64,000 nucleotides of DNA from Xanthomonas melonis (GTDB lineage Bacteria > Pseudomonadota > Gammaproteobacteria > Xanthomonadales > Xanthomonadaceae), in assembly GCF_020783655.1 (NCBI RefSeq), contig NZ_JAJGQH010000012.1, positions 112,328-176,327 on the forward strand. The letters run 5' to 3'. This document shows, piece after piece, positions 45,872 to 55,216 of this stretch. The notes beneath the pieces are model-generated. The model saw nothing but the letters and a program-made list of their open reading frames with translations. It ran no database searches and was not told the origin of the DNA. The position numbers were made by a program, and so were the translations under genes. Each line of letters opens with the position of its first letter. Position 1 is the first letter of the stretch.

Positions 45872-46972
45872 ATGCTTTTCGAAACCCTCGATACCACCGG
45901 CCACGAGCAGGTGATCTTCTGTCACAACCGCGATGCCGGCCTCAAGGCCATCATCGCCTTGCACAGTACCCGTCTGGGGCCGGCATTGGGTGGCGTGCGC
46001 ATGCGACCCTATCCAAACAGCGAGGCGGCGCTGGACGATGCGCTGCGGCTCAGCCGCACCATGACCTACAAGAACGCACTGGCCGGCCTGAATGTCGGCG
46101 GCGGCAAGGCGGTGATCATCGGCGACCCCAAGACCGACAAGAGCGAGGCGCTGTTTCGCGCCTTCGGCCGCTTCGTCGACACCTTGGGCGGGCGCTATAT
46201 CACCTCCGAGGATGTCGGCACCGACGTCAGCGACATGGAACAGATCTACCTGGAGAGCGAATACGTCACTGGTGTGCACCAGGTGCATCGCGGCTCCGGC
46301 GATCCTGCGCCATTCACTGCCTACGGCGCGCTGCAGGCGCTGATGGCCTCGCTCAATCGCAAGCTCGGTCACGAAGAGGTGGGCAAGTCCAGCATCGCGA
46401 TCCAGGGCCTGGGCCATATCGGCATGGAACTGGTGAAACTGCTCAAGGAACGCGGCGCAAAACTCTACGTGGCGGATCTGAATCCGGCGTTGGTGGATCG
46501 CGCCGTGGCCGAATACGGCGCCGAAGCGGTGCGCGTGGACGAGATCCATCAGGTGCAGGCCGATGTCTTCGCTCCCTGCGCGCTGGAAGGTGCCATCAAC
46601 GAACAGACGCTGCCGCAGCTCAAGGCACGGATCATCTGCGGCACCGCCAACAATCAGCTCGCCAGCGCAGCCATCGGCGAGGAACTGCATCGGCGCGGCA
46701 TCCTGTGTGCGCCCGACTACGTGGTCAATGCCGGCGGTGTCATGAACGTGTCGCTGGAAATCGACGGCTATAACCGCGAACGCGCCATGCGGCTGATCCG
46801 CAGCATCTATCACAATCTGGAAAGGGTCTTCGACCTGTCCGCGCAGCAGAACGTCCCGCCGCAACAAGCCGCCGACCAGATCGCCGAAGCCCGCATCGAG
46901 GCGATCAGCAAACTCAAACTTCCGTTGGGCCGCACCGCGCCGCGCTTCCTGCACAAGCTGCGCGGAGAGTGA
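45872..46972 (+). CDS. Leucine dehydrogenase (Glu/Leu/Phe/Val dehydrogenase family)
   Basis: A 366-residue NAD-dependent amino acid dehydrogenase that converts leucine, valine and isoleucine to 2-keto acids and ammonia, and the reverse. The substrate region has LGPALGGVRMRPY and LAGLNVGGGKAVIIGDP with the catalytic lysine; the Rossmann motif is IAIQGLGHIGMELVK. The size fits leucine, not glutamate, dehydrogenase. Its branched keto acids can prime branched-chain fatty acids, which Xanthomonas uses for membranes and for DSF signals. An in-frame ATG upstream lacks conserved residues. Confidence 0.9.
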   Translation: MLFETLDTTGHEQVIFCHNRDAGLKAIIALHSTRLGPALGGVRMRPYPNSEAALDDALRLSRTMTYKNALAGLNVGGGKAVIIGDPKTDKSEALFRAFGRFVDTLGGRYITSEDVGTDVSDMEQIYLESEYVTGVHQVHRGSGDPAPFTAYGALQALMASLNRKLGHEEVGKSSIAIQGLGHIGMELVKLLKERGAKLYVADLNPALVDRAVAEYGAEAVRVDEIHQVQADVFAPCALEGAINEQTLPQLKARIICGTANNQLASAAIGEELHRRGILCAPDYVVNAGGVMNVSLEIDGYNRERAMRLIRSIYHNLERVFDLSAQQNVPPQQAADQIAEARIEAISKLKLPLGRTAPRFLHKLRGE

Positions 46973-47042
46973 GGCCGCCGCTGCACGCCTGCCGTCTGCC
47001 GCAACCAGCGCGCCTGGAGACGCACCGCAGCCGCCCTGTCGT

Positions 47043-47076
47043 CGCACACCAGCGCGCTTTGCTCCGCTGGTGTGCG
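47043..47076. terminator. Bidirectional stem-loop after leucine dehydrogenase
   Basis: A perfect 12-bp stem, CGCACACCAGCG pairing with CGCTGGTGTGCG, with a 10-base loop, between the convergent dehydrogenase and autotransporter genes. No T-run. Confidence 0.65.
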
Positions 47077-47139
47077 CAGGCGCTGGCCCAGCGGTGACCG
47101 CGCCGCCCAGGCGGTGTGCCCGGGCGCGCTGTACGCCAA

Positions 47140-49983
47140 TCAGAAATCGGCGCTGTACTTCAGACTGACAGCGCGTTCGTCGCCGCGCGCACCTGCGCGT
47201 TGGTCGTAACCGAAGTGCAGTTGGCTGTGCTGGCCCACCGGCGTGGCCGCCGCCAGGCCGAGCACCCCGCCCGACCGCGCCGGCTGCATTCCGCGCAGCG
47301 GCGCCCAGGCGTCCACGCCGGTGAAACTGGCGTCCAGGGTCAGGCCCTGGCTGCTCAACGCCTGCTGCCACTCGGCATGCCCGCTCAGCTGCAGGCCACG
47401 CCAGCGATAGGCCCATCGCAGGCCGGCCAACAGTTGGGTACGCGCAGACGTATTGGCATCGGCACGCAGGCCGAAGCCTTCGCCGCCGCGTTCGCGGAAA
47501 CCTTCGCTGCGCAGGCGGACGTAATCCAGCCCCAGGTACGGCGTCAGCAATGCGGTCCTGTCGCCCCAGCGATAGCCGGCCTCCAGGTTGCCGCTGAGAT
47601 AGCCGGCGCTGTAATCGCTGAAGGCGCTGCTGCGATCGGCACCCAGCAGCAGGCTGCGCTCGATCCGCCGGTCGACGTTGCCCACACCCAGTTGGCCGAG
47701 CGCATACACCGCCTCCTGCATGGTTCCCCAATACAGCTGCGCCTGCACCTGCCGATCGCGTCCGCGCGCGCCGTCGAGATCGCCCACGCTGTTGGAACGC
47801 ATTTCGCCGAACGCGAAACCGGCGACGGCACCCGATGCCAGGCGCAGATCGTTGCCCATCATCCAACCGGAGCTGGCGAAACCCCGCGTGCTCGCATCCC
47901 CCGTGCCCGGCCCGCCCAGCGCTTGTTGCCAGGCTCCGATCAGGCGCGGTTGCTGCGACAGTGCGTCGATATGCGTGGCCAGCGCGCGCCGCCCCAGATC
48001 GATGGTGTCGAAGCTCAGCGCGGCCGATTCTGCATGCGCGCGCCCGGACAGGGTACGCAACGCGTCGGCGGCCGCCTGGGCCGATGGCGCATGCTGCAAT
48101 GCCGCCGCAGCACGCATGAAGCCGCTGCCGATGCCGCCGCCGCCCTGCAATTGCTGCGCATCCACCTGCTGAAACGCCTCCTCCACGCGGATGGCGGAGT
48201 CCATCGATGCGGTGCCGATCGCACCGAGCGACGCAGCCACTGCCGCCACATCCATGCGTTGCAGCGACACGAATGCCGTCGTGGCATCGTAGCTCAGGGT
48301 GGCATCGAGGAAGGTCACCGCCGGCCCGCCGCTGGTGGTGGAGAACGTGCCTTGCAGACCGCCGGCGGCCTGCAGCACCGGGTAGGTGGTGTTGTTGACG
48401 ACGTAGTCGCGGCGACCGAGCAATTGCAGATCGCCGGCGATCGATGCGCTGCCAGCGATGTTCAGGCGATCGCCCACCGTCAGCGCCAGACGCCCATTGG
48501 CCGCCTGGATGTAGTTGCCGTTGACCGTCAACGCAGCACCGCCGACCTGCAGCGTGCCCGCATTGTCGATGCGTCCGCCGATCTGGCCACTTCCGATCAG
48601 GCGTGCGCCATTGGCGATACCCACCCGCGCACTTTGCAGACTGGCTGTCTGCAAGGTGCCGCCCAGCACCTGCGTGTCGCCGGTGAAGGTATTGGCGGTG
48701 TTGCTCAAGACCAGGGTGCCGGTTCCGCGCTTGATCAGGCCGCCATCGCCGCCGATGGCATTGGCCCAGGTCGAACGCAGGCTGTCGAACCCGACATCCA
48801 CCGTACCCCAGTCCAGCCGCGCCGGGCCGCGTGCCGCCCGGCCCACGTCGAGCAATCCATAGCCGAACACAGGGTCGACGCCCGCGGTCCCCAGATCGGT
48901 GGCCGTTCCGAGCAAGGTCTGCCGCACCAGGTCGTTGCTGAAATACGGAAACGCCTGCCAGACCAATGCCGCAGCCCCGGAGACCAGCGGCGCAGCGAAC
49001 GAGGTACCGCTTCCGTAGAAATAACGAACGTCGCTGGCGGTGGCGTCGGGCGCAAGAAACAGCGAGGTGCCCGGTGCGACCAGGCAATACCGCATCGCCA
49101 CGCCACACGCATTGGAATACGACGCCAACCGGGTGGGATTGGCAGTATCGAGCGCACCAACGACCAGCCAGCCGCGCTCCAGATCTGCCGCTGGCAGGCT
49201 CCCGCCAGGGCCGGGCTGGCTAGGCAGCGCGGCGGTATCCGATGGCTGCGCCCGCGCTTCGTTGCCCGAGGCGAATACCACCAGGCCATTGTTGGCACCG
49301 ACGAACGCACGGTATTCCTGTGCGACCTGGTTGGTGACGGCGGGATCGTTCCAGTACAGGCCGCCCCAGGAATTGTTCATGATCCGCACGCCCGACCGAA
49401 TCAGATCGTCGTGCACCGCACTCAGGCCGGTGGGGCCATCGATCTCGTTGCCTTCGCCGCTGCCGTCGTCGACCGGCGCTCTGTCGCGAATGATGCGCGC
49501 AGACACCAGCCCCGCACCTGGTGCGATGCCACCGGGCCACTGGCCCACGGCACGTCCGGCGGCCAGCTGGGCCACGATGGTGCCGTGCCCAACCACATCG
49601 CCCCGCGCCACGTCGTTTTCGCGCGGGTCCAAATAGATGAAGCTGGCGCCGATGCGTCCCTGCAAGGCCGGATGGTCGGCATTGATGCCGCTGTCGACGA
49701 CGCCGATGCGATAGCCGCTGCCACTGAAGCCCAGCGCCTGCGCCGCGCGCGCATTGGTCAGTGCCAGATGCGCATCCATGGCCGGCTCCGGCGTCGGTGC
49801 GACCACCGGCGGCGGAGTCGGTGACGTCGGTGGCGGCGAGGTTGGCGGTGGCGAAGGCGGTGGCGAGCTCGGCGGCGGCGCAGTCGGCGTGGTCGGACGC
49901 ACACCGCCGCCACCGCCACACGCGCTCAACGCCACAGCCAACGCCGAGGCCAGGACGGACCTGGCGACGTCTCTCTTGTTCAT
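47140..49983 (-). CDS. Autotransporter serine protease (subtilisin-like passenger)
   Basis: A 947-residue surface protein. The order is: a signal region ending ALAVALSACGGGG with a lipobox-like LSAC; a proline/serine/threonine-rich linker (about residues 33-65); an S8 peptidase domain with catalytic Asp in GVVDSGINADHP, His in VVGHGTIVA and Ser in GSGTSFAAP; a PATR-like stretch (GTGTLVLSNTANTFTGDTQV); and a C-terminal autotransporter barrel of about 270 residues ending in phenylalanine (SLKYSADF). It should be a secreted or surface protease, perhaps a virulence factor. A lipobox on an autotransporter is unusual but known. Start follows GGGGAGA. Confidence 0.9.
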   Translation of the reverse strand: MNKRDVARSVLASALAVALSACGGGGGVRPTTPTAPPPSSPPPSPPPTSPPPTSPTPPPVVAPTPEPAMDAHLALTNARAAQALGFSGSGYRIGVVDSGINADHPALQGRIGASFIYLDPRENDVARGDVVGHGTIVAQLAAGRAVGQWPGGIAPGAGLVSARIIRDRAPVDDGSGEGNEIDGPTGLSAVHDDLIRSGVRIMNNSWGGLYWNDPAVTNQVAQEYRAFVGANNGLVVFASGNEARAQPSDTAALPSQPGPGGSLPAADLERGWLVVGALDTANPTRLASYSNACGVAMRYCLVAPGTSLFLAPDATASDVRYFYGSGTSFAAPLVSGAAALVWQAFPYFSNDLVRQTLLGTATDLGTAGVDPVFGYGLLDVGRAARGPARLDWGTVDVGFDSLRSTWANAIGGDGGLIKRGTGTLVLSNTANTFTGDTQVLGGTLQTASLQSARVGIANGARLIGSGQIGGRIDNAGTLQVGGAALTVNGNYIQAANGRLALTVGDRLNIAGSASIAGDLQLLGRRDYVVNNTTYPVLQAAGGLQGTFSTTSGGPAVTFLDATLSYDATTAFVSLQRMDVAAVAASLGAIGTASMDSAIRVEEAFQQVDAQQLQGGGGIGSGFMRAAAALQHAPSAQAAADALRTLSGRAHAESAALSFDTIDLGRRALATHIDALSQQPRLIGAWQQALGGPGTGDASTRGFASSGWMMGNDLRLASGAVAGFAFGEMRSNSVGDLDGARGRDRQVQAQLYWGTMQEAVYALGQLGVGNVDRRIERSLLLGADRSSAFSDYSAGYLSGNLEAGYRWGDRTALLTPYLGLDYVRLRSEGFRERGGEGFGLRADANTSARTQLLAGLRWAYRWRGLQLSGHAEWQQALSSQGLTLDASFTGVDAWAPLRGMQPARSGGVLGLAAATPVGQHSQLHFGYDQRAGARGDERAVSLKYSADF

Positions 49984-50141
49984 TGAAGTTCTCCCCCGAA
50001 CCCATTCCATGGCTGGGGCCCGGCGTCGGGCCCAAGCGCGAACTTTATACTGCAACGCTGATTGCTTTCCGTGCGCTGCGCCTTGCTGGCGCGAAGCGGC
50101 GCTGCGGCAGATAATCGTTTCACTTTAAACGGTATCCACTC

Positions 50142-51317
50142 ATGTCCGACATCGTCATCGTTGCTGCCAAACGTACTGCCATCGGCTCGTTCCTCGGTCA
50201 ATTCAACGGTGTGCCCGCACCGACGCTGGCCGCCGCCGCCATCGAAGGCGCGCTGGCGCAGTCGGGAGTCGCGCCGGCCGATGTGTCCGAGGTGATCGTC
50301 GGCTGCGTGCTGCCAGCCAATCTCGGCCAGGCGCCGGCGCGTCAGGCCGCGATCGCGGCCGGCATTCCCACCTCCACCGGCGCCACCACCATCAACAAGG
50401 TCTGCGGCTCGGGCATGAAGGCCATCATGCTGGGGCACGACCTGATCAAGGCCGGTTCGGCCAGCATCGTGGTCGCCGGCGGCATGGAGTCGATGAGCAA
50501 TGCGCCGCATCTGCTGCCCAACTCGCGCACTGGCAATCGCTACGGCAATTTCCAGGCGGTCGATCACATGGCCTGGGATGGCCTGACCAATCCCTACGAC
50601 GGCCAGGCCATGGGCGTGTTCGGCGAAGCCACCGCCGAAAAGTTCGGCTTCAGCCGCGCCGATCAGGACGCTTTTGCAATCGCCTCGGTGCAACGCGCGC
50701 AGGCCGCACAGGACAGCGGCGCGTTCGCCGATGAGATCGTTCCGTTCACCGTGACCACGCGCAAGGGCGATGTCGTCGTCGATCGCGACGAACAGCCCGG
50801 CAAGTCCGATGTGGCCAAGATCCCGGCATTGAAACCAGCGTTCAAGAAGGACGGCACGGTCACCGCGGCCAGTTCGTCGAGCATTTCCGATGGCGCGGCG
50901 ATCACCGTGCTGATGAGCGCCGACGACGCCCAACGCCGCGGCGTGACGCCACTGGCGCGCATCGCCGGCCACGTCACCCACTCGCAGGCGCCGGAGTGGT
51001 TCACCACCGCGCCGGTATCGGCCATCGAGTCCTTGCTCGGCAAGACCGGCTGGCAACTGGACGAGGTGGATCTGTTCGAAATCAACGAAGCCTTTGCGGT
51101 GGTGGCAATGACGCCGATCAAGGAACTGGGCATCGCGCACGACAAGGTCAACGTGCATGGCGGGGCCTGCGCACTGGGTCATCCGATCGGCGCATCCGGC
51201 GCGCGGCTGGTGGTGACATTGGTGAACGCGTTGCGCACCCGCGGAGGCAAGCGCGGGATCGCCACGCTCTGCATCGGTGGCGGCGAAGCGACCGCCATCG
51301 CTATCGAATTGATTTGA
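50142..51317 (+). CDS. Acetyl-CoA C-acyltransferase (thiolase)
   Basis: A 391-residue thiolase. The nucleophilic cysteine is C88 in NKVCGSGMKA; the general-base pair lies in GGACALGHPIGASGAR and TLCIGGGEATA. The length and the absence of fused domains fit a biosynthetic acetoacetyl-CoA thiolase (AtoB/PhaA type), though a degradative role is possible. No other fatty acid degradation genes are adjacent. A short AT-rich leader (CACTTTAAACGG) precedes the ATG and probably carries its promoter, divergent from the autotransporter gene. Confidence 0.9.
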   Translation: MSDIVIVAAKRTAIGSFLGQFNGVPAPTLAAAAIEGALAQSGVAPADVSEVIVGCVLPANLGQAPARQAAIAAGIPTSTGATTINKVCGSGMKAIMLGHDLIKAGSASIVVAGGMESMSNAPHLLPNSRTGNRYGNFQAVDHMAWDGLTNPYDGQAMGVFGEATAEKFGFSRADQDAFAIASVQRAQAAQDSGAFADEIVPFTVTTRKGDVVVDRDEQPGKSDVAKIPALKPAFKKDGTVTAASSSSISDGAAITVLMSADDAQRRGVTPLARIAGHVTHSQAPEWFTTAPVSAIESLLGKTGWQLDEVDLFEINEAFAVVAMTPIKELGIAHDKVNVHGGACALGHPIGASGARLVVTLVNALRTRGGKRGIATLCIGGGEATAIAIELI

Positions 51318-51359
51318 CAGGATTTAACGGCGATTTTGCAAAAATGAATGCGCGTGCGC

Positions 51360-51388
51360 TTGACACCCGTCTTGTGGCCGTCATCATG
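51360..51388 (+). promoter_or_regulatory. Probable sigma-70 promoter of the alanine-rich lipoprotein
   Basis: A perfect TTGACA at 51360-51365, a 16-17-base spacer, and a weak -10 near CATCAT (51382-51387), 52 bp before the start codon. It lies in a spacer with several AT-rich patches. Confidence 0.5.
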
Positions 51389-51439
51389 TCGGGGGCGCGC
51401 AATAGCGCGTTGCCTAATCTAACGACGAGGATTGAAACA

Positions 51440-51781
51440 ATGACCATCAACAAGCTGCTGATCGCAATGGCTCTGGGCCTGGCCCTGACCGCTTGCTCGA
51501 AGCCGGAACAGGCTCAGGACGCTGCTGCTTCGGCTAACGAAGCTGCTGCCGAAGCTCAGACCGCTGCCGACCAGGCTGCTGCCTCGGGCTCGCAGTCGGC
51601 TGACGCCGCTCAGGCTGCTGCCACCACCGCCGCTGCTTCGGCCGACACCGCTGCCGACGCTGCCCAGGCCGCTTCCGGCGCCGCGACCGACGCTGCTGCT
51701 GAGCAGGCTGCCGACGCTGCCAAGACCGCAGAAGACACCGCCGAAGCTGCCAAGGACACCGCTGAAGAAGCCAAGAAGTAA
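51440..51781 (+). CDS. Alanine-rich lipoprotein
   Basis: A 113-residue protein with a lipoprotein signal (LLIAMALGLALTACSKP; lipid-bearing cysteine at residue 19). The mature part is about half alanine, with regular aspartate, glutamate and lysine, and should form a long helix or coiled coil, somewhat like Lpp in layout. Codons are dominated by GCT and GCC for alanine, unlike the GCG/GCC use of its neighbours, which points to high expression. A strong promoter and the terminator at 51811 agree. Function unknown. Confidence 0.82.
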   Translation: MTINKLLIAMALGLALTACSKPEQAQDAAASANEAAAEAQTAADQAAASGSQSADAAQAAATTAAASADTAADAAQAASGAATDAAAEQAADAAKTAEDTAEAAKDTAEEAKK

Positions 51782-51810
51782 TCACTTCTTCGCTGTAAGC
51801 GCGTTCGGAG

Positions 51811-51840
51811 AAAGCCGCTGGTTTCCAGCGGCTTTTTCTT
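51811..51840 (+). terminator. Intrinsic terminator of the alanine-rich lipoprotein gene
   Basis: An 11-bp perfect stem, AAAGCCGCTGG pairing with CCAGCGGCTTT, loop TTT, then TTCTTT. This is the most classical rho-independent terminator in the window. Confidence 0.92.
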
Positions 51841-52018
51841 TGCCCGCGTTTTCTCGAGCGCGTTGTCCGGCCCAACCACGCGCCCCGGCGCTGCCCGCCA
51901 ATCCATCACCGTTCCGTCTGCCGCGCTACCCGGCCCTGGCGAGCTGCGCCTTGACGCAGGCTGCATCGGCCCCTGCCTAAGCTCGGCTTTCCAACACCGG
52001 AACAGGAACAGGACCACC

Positions 52019-52345
52019 ATGAAGACGATCCGCATGCTGTCGTTGAGCGCCATCGCCACCCTCGCCCTGGCCGCCTGCCAGGGCCCGGACGCCGAGCAGG
52101 CGCGCCGCGACGCCGCCTCTGCCGCCAAGCACGCCGCTGCCGCGACCGAACAGGCCGCCGACCGCGCCGCCGTGCAGGCGAAGGAAGCCACCGCCGATGC
52201 ACGCGTGGCCGCACGCGAGCTGGCTGCCGATGCCAGCCGCGCCACCGCCAACGCCGCCGATGCCACCGCCGACAAGACGCGCGAGATGGCCGACAAGGCC
52301 GAACGCAACGCCGATCAGCACGATGCCGAGCATCCGGAGCACTGA
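52019..52345 (+). CDS. Second alanine-rich lipoprotein
   Basis: A 108-residue protein with signal LSLSAIATLALAACQGP and lipid-bearing cysteine at residue 20. The mature part is an alanine-rich amphipathic helix with arginine, glutamate and aspartate (KHAAAATEQAADRAAVQAKE) ending in histidine-rich DQHDAEHPEH. It is similar in design to the lipoprotein 240 bp upstream and probably a diverged paralogue, but uses ordinary GC-rich codons. Function unknown. Confidence 0.78.
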   Translation: MKTIRMLSLSAIATLALAACQGPDAEQARRDAASAAKHAAAATEQAADRAAVQAKEATADARVAARELAADASRATANAADATADKTREMADKAERNADQHDAEHPEH

Positions 52346-52459
52346 CGTCCACGCCCGGGTTCCACCGTGGCAGGTGCGCGCCGGCCGATTCGTGCCGGCG
52401 CGCACGTCTGGGGCCGTGCCGGCCCTCGTGTTGTCCAGGCCGGCACGCTAGCATTGCGC

Positions 52460-54169
52460 ATGCCTTCCTCCTTCGCATCGCGTCGCCGCAATCGACTGGC
52501 GCTGATCTTCTCCGCGCTGATCTTCGTGGCCATCGGCATCGGCATCTTCGTCGGCGCACGCCGCTCGCTCTCCGATGCCGCGCTGGTCTCCCATACGCAT
52601 GAAGTGATCGGCAGGGTCGACGAGATCCAGGCGCGCCTGCTGGATGCCGAATCCGCGCAGCGCGGTTTCCTGCTGACCGGCAACGAGGCCTATCTGCTGG
52701 ACTACCAGACCAGCGTCGAGCGCCTGCCGATCCTGCTCGACAATCTGCGCCGGCTGATCGTCGACAATCCTGCGCAGGAGCAGCACCTGGATCGGCTGCA
52801 GACACTGGTGCAGACCCGGCTGCAGCAGATCCAGCGGGTGCTGGACGTGTATGCGCAGAGCGGCCTGGAGCCGGCCCGCGCGAACATCCGGCAGACCGCC
52901 TTCCGCACCACCAGTGCCATCCGCGAACAGGCGCTGACGATGGTGCAGCGCGAACAGGAATTGCTGGCCCAGCGCGCCGAGAGCAGCCGACAGAGCGCAA
53001 CGCTGCTGTTGGTACTGGCCCTGGCCGGCATTCCGTTCGGACTGTTGGTCGTCGGTGCGGTCAACGCGCTGTTGATGCGCGAGTTGCGGCACCGCGCCCA
53101 GGCCGAGCGGCTGGCCGCTCAGGCCAACCGCGAGCTCGGCGATAGCGTGGCGGCATTGCAGCGCAGTACCGCCGATCTCAACCTGCTCAGCCGCTACACC
53201 GGCCTGTTGCAGAGTTGCGTCAGTGCCGAAGAGGCGCTGGACGTGACCAGCCGTACCCTGGCCAGCCTGCTGCCTGGCATCGCAGGAAGCGTGTATCTGC
53301 TGCGCGCCTCGCAGGATCGCGCCGAAGCGATCAGCCACTGGGGTGAGCCCCTGGTGCAGAGCGCGCCGCATCTGCTGCCGGAACAATGCTGGGCACTGCG
53401 CCGCGGCCAGCCGCACACCGTCGACGATCTGCGCCGCGATGCACCGTGTGCGCATATCGAGGCGCCGGATACCGCGATGCCAGTCGCGACGGCATGCCTG
53501 CCGATGTCTGCGCAAGGTACCCAGCTCGGCTTTCTGTTCCTGTCAACGCCAGGCCCCGGACCGATGCCGCGGCTGGAAATCGCCGAAGCCGCCGCCGAGC
53601 AGCTGTCCCTGGCATTGAGCAATCTGCGCCTGCGCGAGTCGCTGCGCCGGCAGTCGATCCGCGACGCGCTCACCGGTCTGTACAACCGCCGCTACCTGGA
53701 AGAATCGCTGAGCCACGAGTTGGCCCGCTGCGCGCGCCGTGGGTTGCCGTTGTCGGTGCTGATGCTGGATGTCGACCACTTCAAGCAGTTCAACGACAGC
53801 CAGGGGCATGCCGGCGGCGATCTGTTGCTGGCCGCGGTCGGCGAGCTGCTGCTGACCCGGCTGCGCGCCGAGGACGTGGCCTGCCGCTACGGGGGCGAGG
53901 AATTCACCGTGATCCTGCCCGAAGCCGATGGCGAAGAAGCCATGCGCGTGGCCGAGCAGATCCGTGGGCATGTCGCGGCGCTGGCGGTCAGCGACGGCCA
54001 GCGCGCGTTGCCGCGGGTGACCGCCTCCATCGGCGTGGCCAGCTTCCCCGTCGATGGCGAACTCGGATCCAGCCTGATCCAGAAGGCCGACGCTGCGCTG
54101 TACGCGGCCAAGCGCGGCGGCCGCAACCGGGTGGAGCGCCATGGCGCCGCTGCGCCTGCGCTGGACTGA
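52460..54169 (+). CDS. Diguanylate cyclase with CHASE3 and GAF domains
   Basis: A 569-residue inner-membrane enzyme that makes cyclic di-GMP from two GTP. Order: first membrane helix (about 14-34), CHASE3-type periplasmic domain with ESAQRGFLLTGNEAYLLDYQ, second helix near 180-200, GAF domain (about 245-395), GGDEF domain (about 405-560). The active site is GGEEF at 478-482. The inhibitory I-site RAED sits five residues before it, so feedback inhibition is likely. Start set at MPSSFASRRRNR, just before the first helix; the frame is open further upstream. Confidence 0.92.
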   Translation: MPSSFASRRRNRLALIFSALIFVAIGIGIFVGARRSLSDAALVSHTHEVIGRVDEIQARLLDAESAQRGFLLTGNEAYLLDYQTSVERLPILLDNLRRLIVDNPAQEQHLDRLQTLVQTRLQQIQRVLDVYAQSGLEPARANIRQTAFRTTSAIREQALTMVQREQELLAQRAESSRQSATLLLVLALAGIPFGLLVVGAVNALLMRELRHRAQAERLAAQANRELGDSVAALQRSTADLNLLSRYTGLLQSCVSAEEALDVTSRTLASLLPGIAGSVYLLRASQDRAEAISHWGEPLVQSAPHLLPEQCWALRRGQPHTVDDLRRDAPCAHIEAPDTAMPVATACLPMSAQGTQLGFLFLSTPGPGPMPRLEIAEAAAEQLSLALSNLRLRESLRRQSIRDALTGLYNRRYLEESLSHELARCARRGLPLSVLMLDVDHFKQFNDSQGHAGGDLLLAAVGELLLTRLRAEDVACRYGGEEFTVILPEADGEEAMRVAEQIRGHVAALAVSDGQRALPRVTASIGVASFPVDGELGSSLIQKADAALYAAKRGGRNRVERHGAAAPALD

Positions 54170-54188
54170 GCCGGCACGCCGTCGGCTC
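54168..54188 (+). terminator. Short stem-loop at the end of the diguanylate cyclase gene
   Basis: GAGCCG pairs with CGGCTC with a 9-base loop, overlapping the stop codon. Only 6 bp, no T-run; weak evidence. Confidence 0.3.
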
Positions 54189-54266
54189 CGGATTGCGCAA
54201 GCCGTCACAAAAAAGATCGATTGACGCGGCGATAGTCGGCTTCGACCCCCGAAGCGAGGCAATCCG

Positions 54267-54854
54267 ATGTCGATGTGGCGCGATCAAGGTCCCAACAAGA
54301 AAGACGGCACTCCTGCAGCCCCCGAGATTCCGGCCGCAGATGGACGGCTGTTCACCGCAGACGCCAGCCCCGCCCCGCCGGTGCCGGCAACCGCCGCTCC
54401 CGGTCCGGTGCCCACGACCGCCCCGTCACCGCGCCCGGGCGAGGCCAAGGAGTCACTGATCGCCGCCGACATCAGCATCGAAGGCAAGATCGAAGGCGCC
54501 GGTCATGTGCGCCTGGCCGGTCGCTTCAAGGGCGATGTCAACGTCAAGGGCGATCTGACCATCGAACGCGGCGCCAAGCTCAACGGCGGCGTGCGCGCCA
54601 GCAAGGTCATCATCGCCGGCGAGCTGGAAGGCAATATCGAATCGGCGGCGCAGGTGGAGTTGCAGACCTCCGGGGTGCTGGTCGGCGACGTCAAGGCCGG
54701 CAGTCTCACCGTGGCCTCGGGCGCGCGCATGCGCGGCCAGGCTGACTTCGGTTGGGGCGAGGACGCGGCCAAGTCCGCCGGCGGCGGCAAGACCAACGGC
54801 AGCGGCAATGGCAGTCGTGATGGCGACGGTGGCGGCGACAGCGACGCCACATGA
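54267..54854 (+). CDS. Bactofilin (polymer-forming cytoskeletal protein)
   Basis: A 195-residue bactofilin. A disordered proline- and alanine-rich N-terminus (about residues 1-60) leads to the beta-helical core (ISIEGKIEGAGHVRLAGRFK, then GVRASKVIIAGELEGNIES), which polymerises without nucleotide; a glycine-, serine- and aspartate-rich tail follows. Bactofilins act in cell shape, polarity or wall enzyme placement. Its stop overlaps the next gene's ATG, so the two proteins probably work together. Confidence 0.9.
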   Translation: MSMWRDQGPNKKDGTPAAPEIPAADGRLFTADASPAPPVPATAAPGPVPTTAPSPRPGEAKESLIAADISIEGKIEGAGHVRLAGRFKGDVNVKGDLTIERGAKLNGGVRASKVIIAGELEGNIESAAQVELQTSGVLVGDVKAGSLTVASGARMRGQADFGWGEDAAKSAGGGKTNGSGNGSRDGDGGGDSDAT

Positions 54855-55216
54855 GTGCACCCCGCCCGGGCACGCCCGGCGCCACGCGCAGCTGCCCGCA
54901 TTGCAAGGCCACCATCCTGGAAAGTGCCAGCGTCTGCCCGGCCTGCAAGCACCATCTGCGTTTCGACTCGGCGGCTGCGCAACACGCGCAGCCGGCACCG
55001 ATCGTGCCACTCAAGGTGGACGGCACCATTCGCCATCCCGCCACGGACGCTCCGTGGGAATACACGGTGGTGGTGATCGTGCGCAACGGCAAGGGCGAGG
55101 AGATCCGTCGCCAGGTCGTCGACGTCGGCGCGATGCTGGGCGGGGAGGAACGCGGCTTCACCCTGGCGGTCGAGGCGACGGCGGTACGTGCACCGGGGCG
55201 GCGCACACGGCATTGA
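54851..55216 (+). CDS. Zinc-ribbon protein coupled to bactofilin
   Basis: A 121-residue protein with an N-terminal zinc ribbon (CPHCKATILESASVCPACK) and a C-terminal beta-rich part (WEYTVVVIVRNGKGEEIRRQ). I do not recognise a named family for the second part. ATGA overlap with the bactofilin gene suggests a joint role in the cytoskeleton. Cytoplasmic. Confidence 0.8.
   Translation: MSAPRPGTPGATRSCPHCKATILESASVCPACKHHLRFDSAAAQHAQPAPIVPLKVDGTIRHPATDAPWEYTVVVIVRNGKGEEIRRQVVDVGAMLGGEERGFTLAVEATAVRAPGRRTRH

Noticed and set aside
45848..49108. A 1086-codon minus-strand open frame covering leucine dehydrogenase and part of the autotransporter gene
   Set aside because: Its translation is antisense or out of frame to two well-supported genes and shows no domain; long shadow frames are expected at this GC content.
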